This document shows positions 1 to 7,995 of a stretch of 39,502 nucleotides of DNA, in pieces. The translations under genes were made by a program, and so were the position numbers. The stretch's first letter is position 1; each line of letters begins with the position of its first letter. The notes under the pieces were generated by a model, which worked only from the letters and a program-made list of their open reading frames with translations, was not told the DNA's origin and did no database searches. This DNA is from an uncultured Bacteroidota bacterium (GTDB taxonomy: Bacteria; Bacteroidota; Bacteroidia; Bacteroidales; P3), in contig CADALO010000021.1 in the NCBI GenBank assembly GCA_902788805.1, forward strand, positions 1 through 39,502, read 5' to 3'.

Positions 1-2
1 AC

Positions 3-350
3 GGTGCTCACGCCACCATAGGCAAGATTGCTTCCTTCCTTGCCTTCTTCCGCCAGACGGTGTGCGAGGAGATGCAATGCGAGATAGACATCGTGAGGAA
101 TGCCGACAAGGATACTTGGTGGTACGACGGTCAGCGGATCCACTTCAGGAGCGGGAACGGCAGTCGCCTGCTTGCGCTCCTGCGTGACAAGCCCTTCGTC
201 ACCTTCTCCGAGATGGCGGACTATCTGTCGGTCAACCGTTCTGCTGTACAGAAGCAGTTAGAGAGCTTCCGCAAGAAAGGCTATCTCGACCGCCGCGACG
301 ACGGCAGCTGGCACGTTTTGGCCTTAAACTCAAACATCAAAAAAGCGTAG
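3..350 (+). CDS. C-terminal part of an unidentified protein with a winged-helix end (5' partial)
   Basis: The reading frame is open from the left edge of the window, so the gene begins upstream and only about 115 residues are visible. The last 50 or so residues (VTFSEMADYLSVNRSAVQKQ and following) look like a winged helix-turn-helix: a 'conserved start, turn, recognition helix' pattern followed by KKGYLDRRDDGSW, a plausible wing. The part before it (ATIGKIASFLAFFRQTV) is helical and I do not recognise it. A GTG at 60 could be a start, but the frame continues upstream of it, so I treat it as internal. The res gene has its own promoter 18 bp after the stop, so this gene is probably not in that operon. 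It could be a regulator or the DNA-binding tail of a larger enzyme. Confidence 0.55.
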   Translation, partial: GAHATIGKIASFLAFFRQTVCEEMQCEIDIVRNADKDTWWYDGQRIHFRSGNGSRLLALLRDKPFVTFSEMADYLSVNRSAVQKQLESFRKKGYLDRRDDGSWHVLALNSNIKKA

Positions 351-367
351 ACATCGCTCAACATTCG

Positions 368-375
368 TATCTTTG
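368..375 (+). promoter_or_regulatory. Bacteroidetes-type -7 box for the defence cluster
   Basis: TATCTTTG matches the Bacteroidetes -7 consensus TAnnTTTG and lies 22 bp before the ATG of res, giving a leader of roughly 15 nt. No good TTTG is seen about 19 bp upstream, so the -33 element is weak or absent. Confidence 0.6.
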
Positions 376-397
376 CACATATGTTTTAAAAATAATT

Positions 398-3103
398 ATG
401 CACTTCAAATTAGAGACACCACAGCATCAAACCACTGCAATTCAAAGTGTAGTAGATGTTTTCGAAGGGATGGAACGCAACACCTTCGACAACTCGCATT
501 TTGAAGATGTTTACGCCAATACCTGTTCCCTTAAGCCAGAGGAGATTGCCAATAATATCCACACCATAGCCACAAACAATGGTCTGTCTCACGATGATGC
601 TCATTTTGAAGATGTACCAGACGTGTGTATAGAGATGGAAACAGGCACGGGTAAAACCCTGACCTATCTTCAAACGGCATACGAGTTGAATGTCCGATAT
701 GGCCTCACAAAGTTCATCGTTCTGGTGCCGTCGGTGCCTATCCGTCAAGGTGTTATTGATACATTCGAGAACTTTAAGGAACAACTGGCCGACCGTTACG
801 GCATTACTCCTAATGCTTTTGTCTACGACAGTTCAAGGTTGAGCAAACTCCGCGACTTTATCACGCAGAGCGTCCCCCAGATTATGATTCTGACTATGGC
901 CTCATTCAATTCGGAGGATAATATCCTAAACCGAAAGGAACGAGAAGACTTGTTCAACAATCAGTCTCATATTGAATCCCTCAGCCAAACTCACCCCATC
1001 ATTTTCATGGATGAGCCACAAGAGGGCATGGATACAGAAAACTCCATTGCTTGGTTGGCAAAACTACAGCCTCTATTCAAGGTCCGTTACTCCGCCACCC
1101 ATAAGGTAAAACGGAATATGCTTTATCGGCTGACTCCCGCCGATAGCTATAGGTTGGGGTTGGTGAAGAAAATTGAGGTGCTGACTGTGGCCGAAAAGAA
1201 CGATGAGGCCACCATGAAGATTGAAGTCGCCACCATTCAGGAAAATAAGACTGAGCCCAAATTAAAACTGAAATTCTGGAAACTAAACGCTTCCAAAGGG
1301 TGTTTTGAGTTCAAGGAATCGGGTTTTCTAAAGCGAGGCGATAATCTGGCCGAGAAATCGAAAAACGACTCATACACCGACTACACCATTAGCCGTATCT
1401 ACAAGAAACTTACCACGCGCAAGTGGGTGGTGGAGTTCTCCAACGGCACATCGGTGGAAGAATCGCAAAGTTCGTCCAATAAGGAGTCTATATGGGCTTT
1501 GCAGTTGGAATGGCTAATCCGCCGTCATTTCGAGACTACCCAACGCCTCCACCCAATGGGTATCAAGAACCTTTCGCTGATATTCATCGACCGTGTGGCC
1601 AACTATTTGAGCATCGAACGCCCTGTCATCAAACAACTATTCGAAGAAAAATACCGTCAGCTTTATCCGGAATATCACGATGGCAAGGAAGTAACAGACA
1701 AGCAGGTGGAAGATGTTCAGGGCTACTATTTCGCTAAAACTACTACAGGCGAGTATACCGACAACGAAAAGACAAATAAGAGCAACAAGGAAATCTATGA
1801 CCAGATTCTGCACAACAAGCAGCTGCTCCTTTCGTTCAACAGCCCCATTGAGTTCATTTTCTCCCATTCTGCCCTCGGTGTTGGTTGGGATAACCCCAAT
1901 GTGTGCGGTATTGCTACCTTGAACGAAAGCTTCTCCGAGAACAAAAAACGGCAGGAGATTGGACGAGGACTTCGTATCTGCGTGAACCAGCAGGGTGAAC
2001 GCATCTACGACCGCGAGGACACATTGCCCGACGACCTTGTCAACCAGCTTACCGTCATCCCCAACGAGACCTATGAGACCTTCGCCCGCAGCTATCAGGA
2101 GGAGAACCGAGAGGCATATGGCTCGCCAAATGCCGGAGCCAAAGTGAAGCATACCCACAGGGGCAAGCGGATGAATCGCGTAACCTTTAAACTCAATACC
2201 AAAGACAGCGTCCAGAAGGCATTTCGCGAGTTCTGGAAGCGGATGGCCAAACAAACTAAGTACCACGTTTCTTTCGACGAACACGAACTTGTCAAACGCT
2301 GCATCGAGGCTATCAACGACATTAGAATTGAGAGTTACGTCGCCGAAGTGTCCAGCCACATAGTACAAGATATAAGCAACATCGTGGAGGGAAATGAGTA
2401 TGCCGGTTCCGAGCAGTACACCCTGAGAGGACGATTCACCCCAACCGATATGGTGGAAGACCTTAGCGAAAAGACAGGCTTATGCTACCGCTCGGTGATG
2501 CGTATCGTGTCTGGTATCAGCAACCACGAAGAGTATGTGAAGAACCCGCCTGTCTTTGTCGAACGGGCTGCTGCCATCATCCGCAACCTCCAGTTGGAGG
2601 AACTGGTACGAGGTGTAGTGTACGAGCCCATCGACCAGGAACACCCCTTTAAGTTTGACACCTTTGAGCGCGATGCTTGCGACAACTATATTTTAACCCC
2701 CAACAATGGCCTTTGGGACAAAACCCTATATGATAGCAACAACGAGCGCGACTTTGCAGAACAGGCTGACAAACCAAACTCTGATGTAGCCTGCTTCCTG
2801 AAGTTTCCCGAATGGTACAAGATTCCCACTCCTGTGGGCAGTTATGAACCTGATTTCGGCCTTGTGATTCGAAGGAAGGCATTGCAGACAGGCAGCGAGA
2901 AGGAGTATTACTTTGTTATTGAGATAAAGGGTACCAACGACTTGCACGACCAGAGGGCACTCACCCCACACGAGGTGGCAAGAATACAATGTGCTGTCAA
3001 ACACTTTCATGCTTTAGGCATTGATGTGGATTATGAGGCTCCTATCAAGGAGTATGATACATTCCGCAAGCAAGCCGACGAATACATAAGGAAAAACGTA
3101 TAA
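398..3103 (+). CDS. res: Type III restriction enzyme, Res subunit (helicase-nuclease)
   Basis: This is the restriction subunit of a type III restriction-modification system. In a complex with Mod it uses ATP to communicate between two unmethylated sites and cuts DNA. The 901 residues show a superfamily 2 helicase core. Walker A is METGTGKT near residues 80-87, followed by a Walker B/DEAH-like FMDEPQ near 205, SAT in VRYSATHK near 235, and the motif VI region RQEIGRGLRICV near 520. Near the C-terminus, YEPDFG and then FVIEIKGT (about 830-860) fit the PD-(D/E)XK nuclease of Res proteins. Length is typical for the family. The ATG at 398 follows a TATCTTTG promoter. mod starts 3 bp after the stop, so the two are cotranscribed. 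No frameshift or missing motif was seen, so the enzyme is probably active. Confidence 0.93.
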   Translation: MHFKLETPQHQTTAIQSVVDVFEGMERNTFDNSHFEDVYANTCSLKPEEIANNIHTIATNNGLSHDDAHFEDVPDVCIEMETGTGKTLTYLQTAYELNVRYGLTKFIVLVPSVPIRQGVIDTFENFKEQLADRYGITPNAFVYDSSRLSKLRDFITQSVPQIMILTMASFNSEDNILNRKEREDLFNNQSHIESLSQTHPIIFMDEPQEGMDTENSIAWLAKLQPLFKVRYSATHKVKRNMLYRLTPADSYRLGLVKKIEVLTVAEKNDEATMKIEVATIQENKTEPKLKLKFWKLNASKGCFEFKESGFLKRGDNLAEKSKNDSYTDYTISRIYKKLTTRKWVVEFSNGTSVEESQSSSNKESIWALQLEWLIRRHFETTQRLHPMGIKNLSLIFIDRVANYLSIERPVIKQLFEEKYRQLYPEYHDGKEVTDKQVEDVQGYYFAKTTTGEYTDNEKTNKSNKEIYDQILHNKQLLLSFNSPIEFIFSHSALGVGWDNPNVCGIATLNESFSENKKRQEIGRGLRICVNQQGERIYDREDTLPDDLVNQLTVIPNETYETFARSYQEENREAYGSPNAGAKVKHTHRGKRMNRVTFKLNTKDSVQKAFREFWKRMAKQTKYHVSFDEHELVKRCIEAINDIRIESYVAEVSSHIVQDISNIVEGNEYAGSEQYTLRGRFTPTDMVEDLSEKTGLCYRSVMRIVSGISNHEEYVKNPPVFVERAAAIIRNLQLEELVRGVVYEPIDQEHPFKFDTFERDACDNYILTPNNGLWDKTLYDSNNERDFAEQADKPNSDVACFLKFPEWYKIPTPVGSYEPDFGLVIRRKALQTGSEKEYYFVIEIKGTNDLHDQRALTPHEVARIQCAVKHFHALGIDVDYEAPIKEYDTFRKQADEYIRKNV

Positions 3104-3106
3104 CAG

Positions 3107-4999
3107 ATGGATACATATAAAGACCATATCACGCTGACCCCCGACGGCAATGCCGAACGACTGGAAACATTGCGCCGCCTATTTCCCGATTGGTTTACCC
3201 AGGAAGGACGACTCGATATCAATGAGGTGAAGAAGATAGCCAATCCCGACGGCATCGAAGAAACGGAACGATATGAGTTCCGCTGGTTTGGCAAGTCGAA
3301 AGCCAAGCGTAACGCTTTCACACCTACCCGAGCCACTTTGCATTACGATGCCGAGCGAAGTGTTAATGCCGGCAAGACAGAAAACATTATCATCGAAGGA
3401 GAAAACCTTGAGGTATTGAAGATATTGCAGCAAGGATACCGCGAGAAGATAAAGTGTATCTATATTGACCCCCCGTATAATACGGGTGAAGATTTCTTGT
3501 ACAACGATGACTTCAAAGAAGGGAAAGAAGCGTATTGGGAACGTGTTGGACAAAAAGAAGATGGTGTAATTCTTGATACCAATACGGAGAATGACGGACG
3601 CTTTCACAGCAATTGGCTGGATATGATGTATAGTCGTCTGCTCGTTGCACGCACCCTTCTAAAACCCGATGGGGTTATCTTTATCTCAATGGATGACCAT
3701 GAGATACACCATTTGAGGAAAATATGCGATGAAGTGTTTGGTGTGGAAAACTTTAAGGCAAATATTTCATGGCAAAAACGTTATACACGAAGTAATAACA
3801 CGATAGATTTTACAACAGTAGTAGAACACATCCTTGTTTATGCAAAAAGCGAGGAATTCCGTGTAAGTCTGCTCCCAAGAACGGAGGAGGCTGATGACCG
3901 ATATTCTAATCCAGACAATGATCCTCGTGGTGATTGGAAAGGAGCATCATTTTTAAATCCAGCCACCCCTGAACAAAGACCAAATCTATGCTACCCAATC
4001 ACCAACCCTAATACTGGAGAAACAACAATGCCAACAACAAATGCTTGGCGCAGAGCAAAAGAAGTGTTTGATGAACTTTTAGCTGACAACAGATTATATT
4101 GGGGTATCGATGGAAAATCAAAAGTGCCTTCGGTTAAAATGTTCTTATCTGAAGCCCGAGGATTAACACCCATCAATTTTTGGTCACACGAATACGCTGG
4201 GAACACGGATGATGGTTCAGATGAACTATTGTCTTTGTTAAAATCCAAGGTATTTGAGTTCCCAAAACCTTCATTACTTATTCAAAAAGTATTGGAGCAC
4301 ATAGATGATAATGATTGTATTGTACTCGATTTCTTTGCGGGAACAGGAACCACGGGACACGCTGTTGTGAATCAGAATCGTATAGATGGTGGTCATAGAA
4401 AATACATTCTCGTACAGATTCCTGAAAAAACAGAAGAAAAGAGCAATGCACGAAAAGCAGGCTATAATACCATTAGTGAAATTACAATAGCCCGAAACAA
4501 GGCTGTCTGTGAACAAATACAAGAAAGCTATAAGGGGAAACTTATTACACAAGAAGACCAAGAGCAACTTGACCAGTTGGGCTTCAAAGTCTTTACCCTC
4601 ACCAAATCAAGCTTTCCGCGTGTGGACTTTGCTCCCGACCCGGAGAGAACGGACGAAGAGAACCTGGAATTACTACGTCAGTATATCCGAGAGAAAGAAA
4701 AACAACTTACCCTCGAATTCAAAGATGAAGAATTGCTGACGGAAATCCTCATCAAACAAGGTTTTCTGCTGACCTACAAACTGGAGCGGCAGCCACAGTT
4801 CGCAAAGAACATCGTCTATCTGGCCACCGACGGACGGCACGAAGCCTACATCACCGTAGACAACGACCTGGCCGACGAAACCGTCGCCTTTTTTCTAGAA
4901 CATACCGACAAAAAGTTTATCTGCATTGAACGCGCCCTCGACACCACCAAGAAATTCAACCTCAAACACGCCCTTGACAAGAAATTCGTCGCTTTCTAA
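3107..4999 (+). CDS. mod: Type III DNA adenine methyltransferase, Mod subunit
   Basis: This is the beta-class N6-adenine methyltransferase that gives a type III system its specificity and protects host DNA. The catalytic motif IV, DPPYNTG, is at residues 121-127. The AdoMet-binding motif FAGTGTTGHA lies near residue 411, after the target recognition region, which is the beta-class order. Length (630 aa) is normal. The central part, roughly nt 3700-4560, is visibly AT-richer than the ends of the gene. It covers most of the target recognition domain, which suggests that this specificity domain was exchanged by recombination. I see no long simple repeat of the kind that makes some mod genes phase-variable. 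It lies between res (3 bp upstream) and the ATPase gene (11 bp downstream), so all are probably on one transcript. Confidence 0.93.
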   Translation: MDTYKDHITLTPDGNAERLETLRRLFPDWFTQEGRLDINEVKKIANPDGIEETERYEFRWFGKSKAKRNAFTPTRATLHYDAERSVNAGKTENIIIEGENLEVLKILQQGYREKIKCIYIDPPYNTGEDFLYNDDFKEGKEAYWERVGQKEDGVILDTNTENDGRFHSNWLDMMYSRLLVARTLLKPDGVIFISMDDHEIHHLRKICDEVFGVENFKANISWQKRYTRSNNTIDFTTVVEHILVYAKSEEFRVSLLPRTEEADDRYSNPDNDPRGDWKGASFLNPATPEQRPNLCYPITNPNTGETTMPTTNAWRRAKEVFDELLADNRLYWGIDGKSKVPSVKMFLSEARGLTPINFWSHEYAGNTDDGSDELLSLLKSKVFEFPKPSLLIQKVLEHIDDNDCIVLDFFAGTGTTGHAVVNQNRIDGGHRKYILVQIPEKTEEKSNARKAGYNTISEITIARNKAVCEQIQESYKGKLITQEDQEQLDQLGFKVFTLTKSSFPRVDFAPDPERTDEENLELLRQYIREKEKQLTLEFKDEELLTEILIKQGFLLTYKLERQPQFAKNIVYLATDGRHEAYITVDNDLADETVAFFLEHTDKKFICIERALDTTKKFNLKHALDKKFVAF

Positions 5000-5010
5000 A
5001 TAACAAGAAG

Positions 5011-6618
5011 ATGAAGATAAAGGAAATACATCTTAGTAAATTCAAACGGTTTACAGATTTACACATCACAGATATCCCAGAATCCGCAAAACTGGTGATA
5101 TTAGTAGGTCCTAATGGTTGTGGGAAAACATCAGTATTCGAGGGCCTGAATCATTGGTACAAGTCTTTTGGATTTTTTAGATATGGTCAAAAAGACTACT
5201 ATATAAAGGAGGGAGATAAGGAAACAATAAATAAGGATAATTGGTATAAGGAACAAGTAAAGGTAATAGCATATGATTTAAGTCTCAGTAATCGAGAAGA
5301 CATACATGGTAAGTTGTATTTTCGCACAGCACATCGAAACGAACCAGATTTTACCACATCACAATTATCAAAACAGGGGGATCCAAAGGAAAATATAAAA
5401 TTTGACACATTGATGAGCACGGATATGTCGGTATCAGAGAATTACCAACGATTGGTATCTAATACCTTGTCCGGAGTATATGACACAAATAACGATAATA
5501 AATCCGTAAAAGACCTGAGAGACGAACTTGTTGGAAAAATAAAACAATCGCTAAATAATGTTTTCGATGACTTACAATTAACATCAATTGGAGAACCATT
5601 AATAAACGGTAGTTTCTATTTTACAAAAGGTTGTTCGGAGAATTTTCACTACAAGAACCTCTCTGCTGGAGAAAAATCAGCATTTGATTTACTTTTAGAT
5701 TTGGTTATCAAAGCCACCTATTTTAATAATACCGTATATTGTATAGATGAACCCGAGGCTCATATGCATACAGCGCTTCAATCTAGACTGTTATCAGAAA
5801 TGTACAAGTTGATTCCGGACAATTCGCAATTATGGTTATCCACACATTCTATTGGTATGTTGAAGGCTGCAAAGGAACTAGAAGAACAGCATCCCCATAC
5901 TGTTTGTTTCTTGAATTTCACGGATATTGACTTTGACGCTTCTGTAACAATTCATCCATCTACAATAGATGCGACTATTTGGAATAAATTTTTGGAACTT
6001 GCTTTTGGGGATTTTGCAAAGTTAATTGCGCCACAACGAGTTGTGTTTTGCGAAGGGACACTTCAAGGAAGGAAAATAAAGAATTTTGATGCCCAAATAT
6101 ATGGACGAATATTCTCTTCAAAATATCCCGATACTTCTTTTATCTCAGTGGGTTCTTGTTCTGAAATAGAGAATGCCGATAATGTTAGTATGAGAATTAT
6201 TACAGAGGTTCTAAAAAATTCAGAAATTATCAAGCTTGTTGATCGAGATGATAAAAGTAATGAAGAAATTAAAGATTTGAATAAAAGAGGAATCAAGGTT
6301 CTACAAAAACGTCATATCGAGTGCTATTTATGGGACGACGAGATAATAAAGAAACTATGTTGTTCCAAAAACAAAGAAGATAAAATAGCAGAATGTCTTG
6401 CTGCAAAAAACGATGCAATTACTGAAAGTGTAAAAAGAGGAAATCCTACAGACGACATTAAATCAGCAAGTGCGACTATCTACACGGAGATAAAAAGGAT
6501 TCTGGCGTTAACTCAATGTGGGAACACAAAAGAGGCATTTCTTAGAGATGCTATTGCTCCATTAATAACAAGTGATACTCAAATTTATCGAGAATTAGAA
6601 ATAGAAATTTTTGAATGA
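5011..6618 (+). CDS. OLD-like ATPase fused to a TOPRIM-type nuclease domain (defence)
   Basis: The N-terminal half is an AAA/ABC-type ATPase of the RecF/OLD group. It has Walker A GPNGCGKTS at residues 33-41, signature-like LSAGEKSAFD near 218, Walker B CIDEPEAHMH near 247 and the H-loop LSTHS near 277. The C-terminal half resembles a TOPRIM or DUF4435 domain: VFCEGTLQGR near 346 supplies the acidic first motif, LVDRDD near 408 the DxD motif, and KRHIECYLWDDE the following conserved block. This architecture occurs in OLD nucleases, GajA of Gabija and fused forms of PARIS (family knowledge). There is no UvrD-like GajB next to it. It starts 11 bp after mod and is AT-rich relative to res and the host core genes, suggesting separate acquisition. 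Inference: an abortive or nuclease effector added to the type III system. Exact subfamily not determined. Confidence 0.8.
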   Translation: MKIKEIHLSKFKRFTDLHITDIPESAKLVILVGPNGCGKTSVFEGLNHWYKSFGFFRYGQKDYYIKEGDKETINKDNWYKEQVKVIAYDLSLSNREDIHGKLYFRTAHRNEPDFTTSQLSKQGDPKENIKFDTLMSTDMSVSENYQRLVSNTLSGVYDTNNDNKSVKDLRDELVGKIKQSLNNVFDDLQLTSIGEPLINGSFYFTKGCSENFHYKNLSAGEKSAFDLLLDLVIKATYFNNTVYCIDEPEAHMHTALQSRLLSEMYKLIPDNSQLWLSTHSIGMLKAAKELEEQHPHTVCFLNFTDIDFDASVTIHPSTIDATIWNKFLELAFGDFAKLIAPQRVVFCEGTLQGRKIKNFDAQIYGRIFSSKYPDTSFISVGSCSEIENADNVSMRIITEVLKNSEIIKLVDRDDKSNEEIKDLNKRGIKVLQKRHIECYLWDDEIIKKLCCSKNKEDKIAECLAAKNDAITESVKRGNPTDDIKSASATIYTEIKRILALTQCGNTKEAFLRDAIAPLITSDTQIYRELEIEIFE

Positions 6619-6688
6619 AAGATTGATGTATTAGTAATAATTGGAATGGACCAATTTACATTATTTCGCAAAATTCTTTAATTGAAAA

Positions 6689-7576
6689 ATGATTGTTTAC
6701 CATTATACCAATATTGACAATCTTGAAAATATTGTCACTAAAAATGATAATGGCACACCGGTATTAAAACTGCATGTTACAAACTGCAAGTTATTAAATG
6801 ATCAGTATGAAAATACTTTTGGCCTTACGATACTGGGGAAATGTTTGCCAAAGATTGAAGAGGAATTGAACGTTCCATTCAAAAACAGGTTATCGCTTCT
6901 ATTAAAAAACAAAGCAGGATGGGAAAAAAGAATGAAAAGTTTCACCCCAAATATTGGAAGAGATTTCTATGTTTTTTCTACATCAAAAGAACGCGATAGC
7001 TTAATAATGTGGTCGACGTATGGTAACAAAGGGGATGGTGTTGCAATAGGATTGGATTGGGATATTCTGAGACAACACGCAGAAAATGAAGAATATCAAG
7101 GTTTTTCTGACAAATGTACATATTGGACTAAAGATATGTTGGACAAGTTGTTTGACCCATCCTCAAATATATATAAAAGAATAAAGGCAAAGTATCGAGA
7201 AATGACCTCCTCCAAGATGCGGTCAATGTTTTTAGAATTGTATAAATGTGAAGATGAGGTCAATGAAAACATTTTACGGTGTCTCTTGTCATTTTATAGT
7301 ACATTTCATAAAACCGAAGAATGGGAAAATGAACGCGAATACAGGTGTATGTTTGGGGCTTCTATGGAAGAAATATTGTTCTACAAAAACATTAGAGGAA
7401 ATTATATCCCATATATTTCTTTAGAGTTGCCAATTACGGCATTGAGGGAAATCGTAATAGGTCCTTCTTGTGGGGGAAATGCCAATTGGATGGCACTCTC
7501 TTTACTAGTTAAATTGAAAACATACAAACTCCCCAATCCGCCCTCTATCCATAAAAGCAAATGCCCATTACAATAA
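6689..7576 (+). CDS. DUF2971 family protein, last gene of the defence cluster
   Basis: This 295-residue protein matches the DUF2971 pattern. It starts with VYHYTNIDNLENIV, continues with VTNCKLLNDQYENTFG, then FYVFSTSKERDSLIMWSTYG followed by GVAIGLDW, a late WENEREYRCMF block, and ITALREIVIGPSC near the end. There is no signal peptide or membrane segment, so it is probably cytosolic. The function of DUF2971 is not established. The YHYT opening and the late E-x-E-Y-R block recall small ADP-ribosyltransferase-like folds, but that is only an inference. It lies 70 bp after the ATPase gene on the same strand and shares its low GC, so the two were probably acquired together and may form an effector pair. 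DUF2971 genes are often seen near defence genes, which fits this position. Confidence 0.75.
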   Translation: MIVYHYTNIDNLENIVTKNDNGTPVLKLHVTNCKLLNDQYENTFGLTILGKCLPKIEEELNVPFKNRLSLLLKNKAGWEKRMKSFTPNIGRDFYVFSTSKERDSLIMWSTYGNKGDGVAIGLDWDILRQHAENEEYQGFSDKCTYWTKDMLDKLFDPSSNIYKRIKAKYREMTSSKMRSMFLELYKCEDEVNENILRCLLSFYSTFHKTEEWENEREYRCMFGASMEEILFYKNIRGNYIPYISLELPITALREIVIGPSCGGNANWMALSLLVKLKTYKLPNPPSIHKSKCPLQ

Positions 7577-7640
7577 AATGTTTTTTGGTTGTTATTAGTT
7601 TGATGATTACCAATCCGTTAATGGATAAAAAAAAACGTCT

Positions 7641-7757
7641 TTGAACTCTAACAAATCCATTACAGAACTTTACAAAAGAGCTAAAATACAACAACAAGAC
7701 CTAATATATCTCAAACAATATATGCAGCACCTGCATAGCCTGAAAGACCCAAAATAA
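7641..7757 (+). pseudogene. Possible coding remnant: 38-residue C-terminal-like fragment
   Basis: The frame reads SITELYKRAKIQQQDLIYLK and on to HSLKDPK before a TAA. It is a plausible charged, helical protein tail, unlike random intergenic reading. The ATG at 7621 would read into it but for a run of nine A residues (7627-7635), which puts a stop just upstream. One more A would join them (MDKKKTSLNSNK...). It is either a real small gene that starts at TTG 7641 or a frameshifted remnant. No family recognised. Confidence 0.3.
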
Positions 7758-7808
7758 TATAATGCGTGAATGTGCTAATGTGTAAATGTGTGAATATATT
7801 TAACGACA

Positions 7809-7943
7809 GTGAGCAATAAGATTTCGATACGATTCTATAAAGGCCACAAGGTTCGCGCCATCTTGGACGAGGAAAACAACAAGTAGTGGTTTTCTGTGGT
7901 AGATATCATTGCGGACGCTCGACCCGCATCTGGCTCGATATGA
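7809..7943 (+). pseudogene. BRO-N / phage antirepressor-like gene remnant
   Basis: From GTG 7809 the frame reads ISIRFYKGHKVRAILDEENN, then a K, a TAG stop at 7884-7886, and WFSVVDIIADARPASGSI before a TGA. 'F.gh.VR.i.Dee...WFsVvDiia' is the beginning of the BRO-N family (phage antirepressors and the related DNA-damage-inducible or RhuM-like proteins common in Bacteroidales islands). The amber codon falls just before the conserved Trp, and homology is lost shortly after, so this is a truncated, dead gene. It marks the downstream edge of the defence cluster and suggests that phage or mobile DNA was once here. Confidence 0.6.
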
Positions 7944-7995
7944 TTTTCAAGAAACGAATGAAGTACCCCCCAAAAAGAGGTCCCGTTCAAAAGAA

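Noticed and set aside
3107..4999. Phase-variable simple repeats in mod
   Set aside because: I looked for long tetra- or pentanucleotide or homopolymer tracts and found none.
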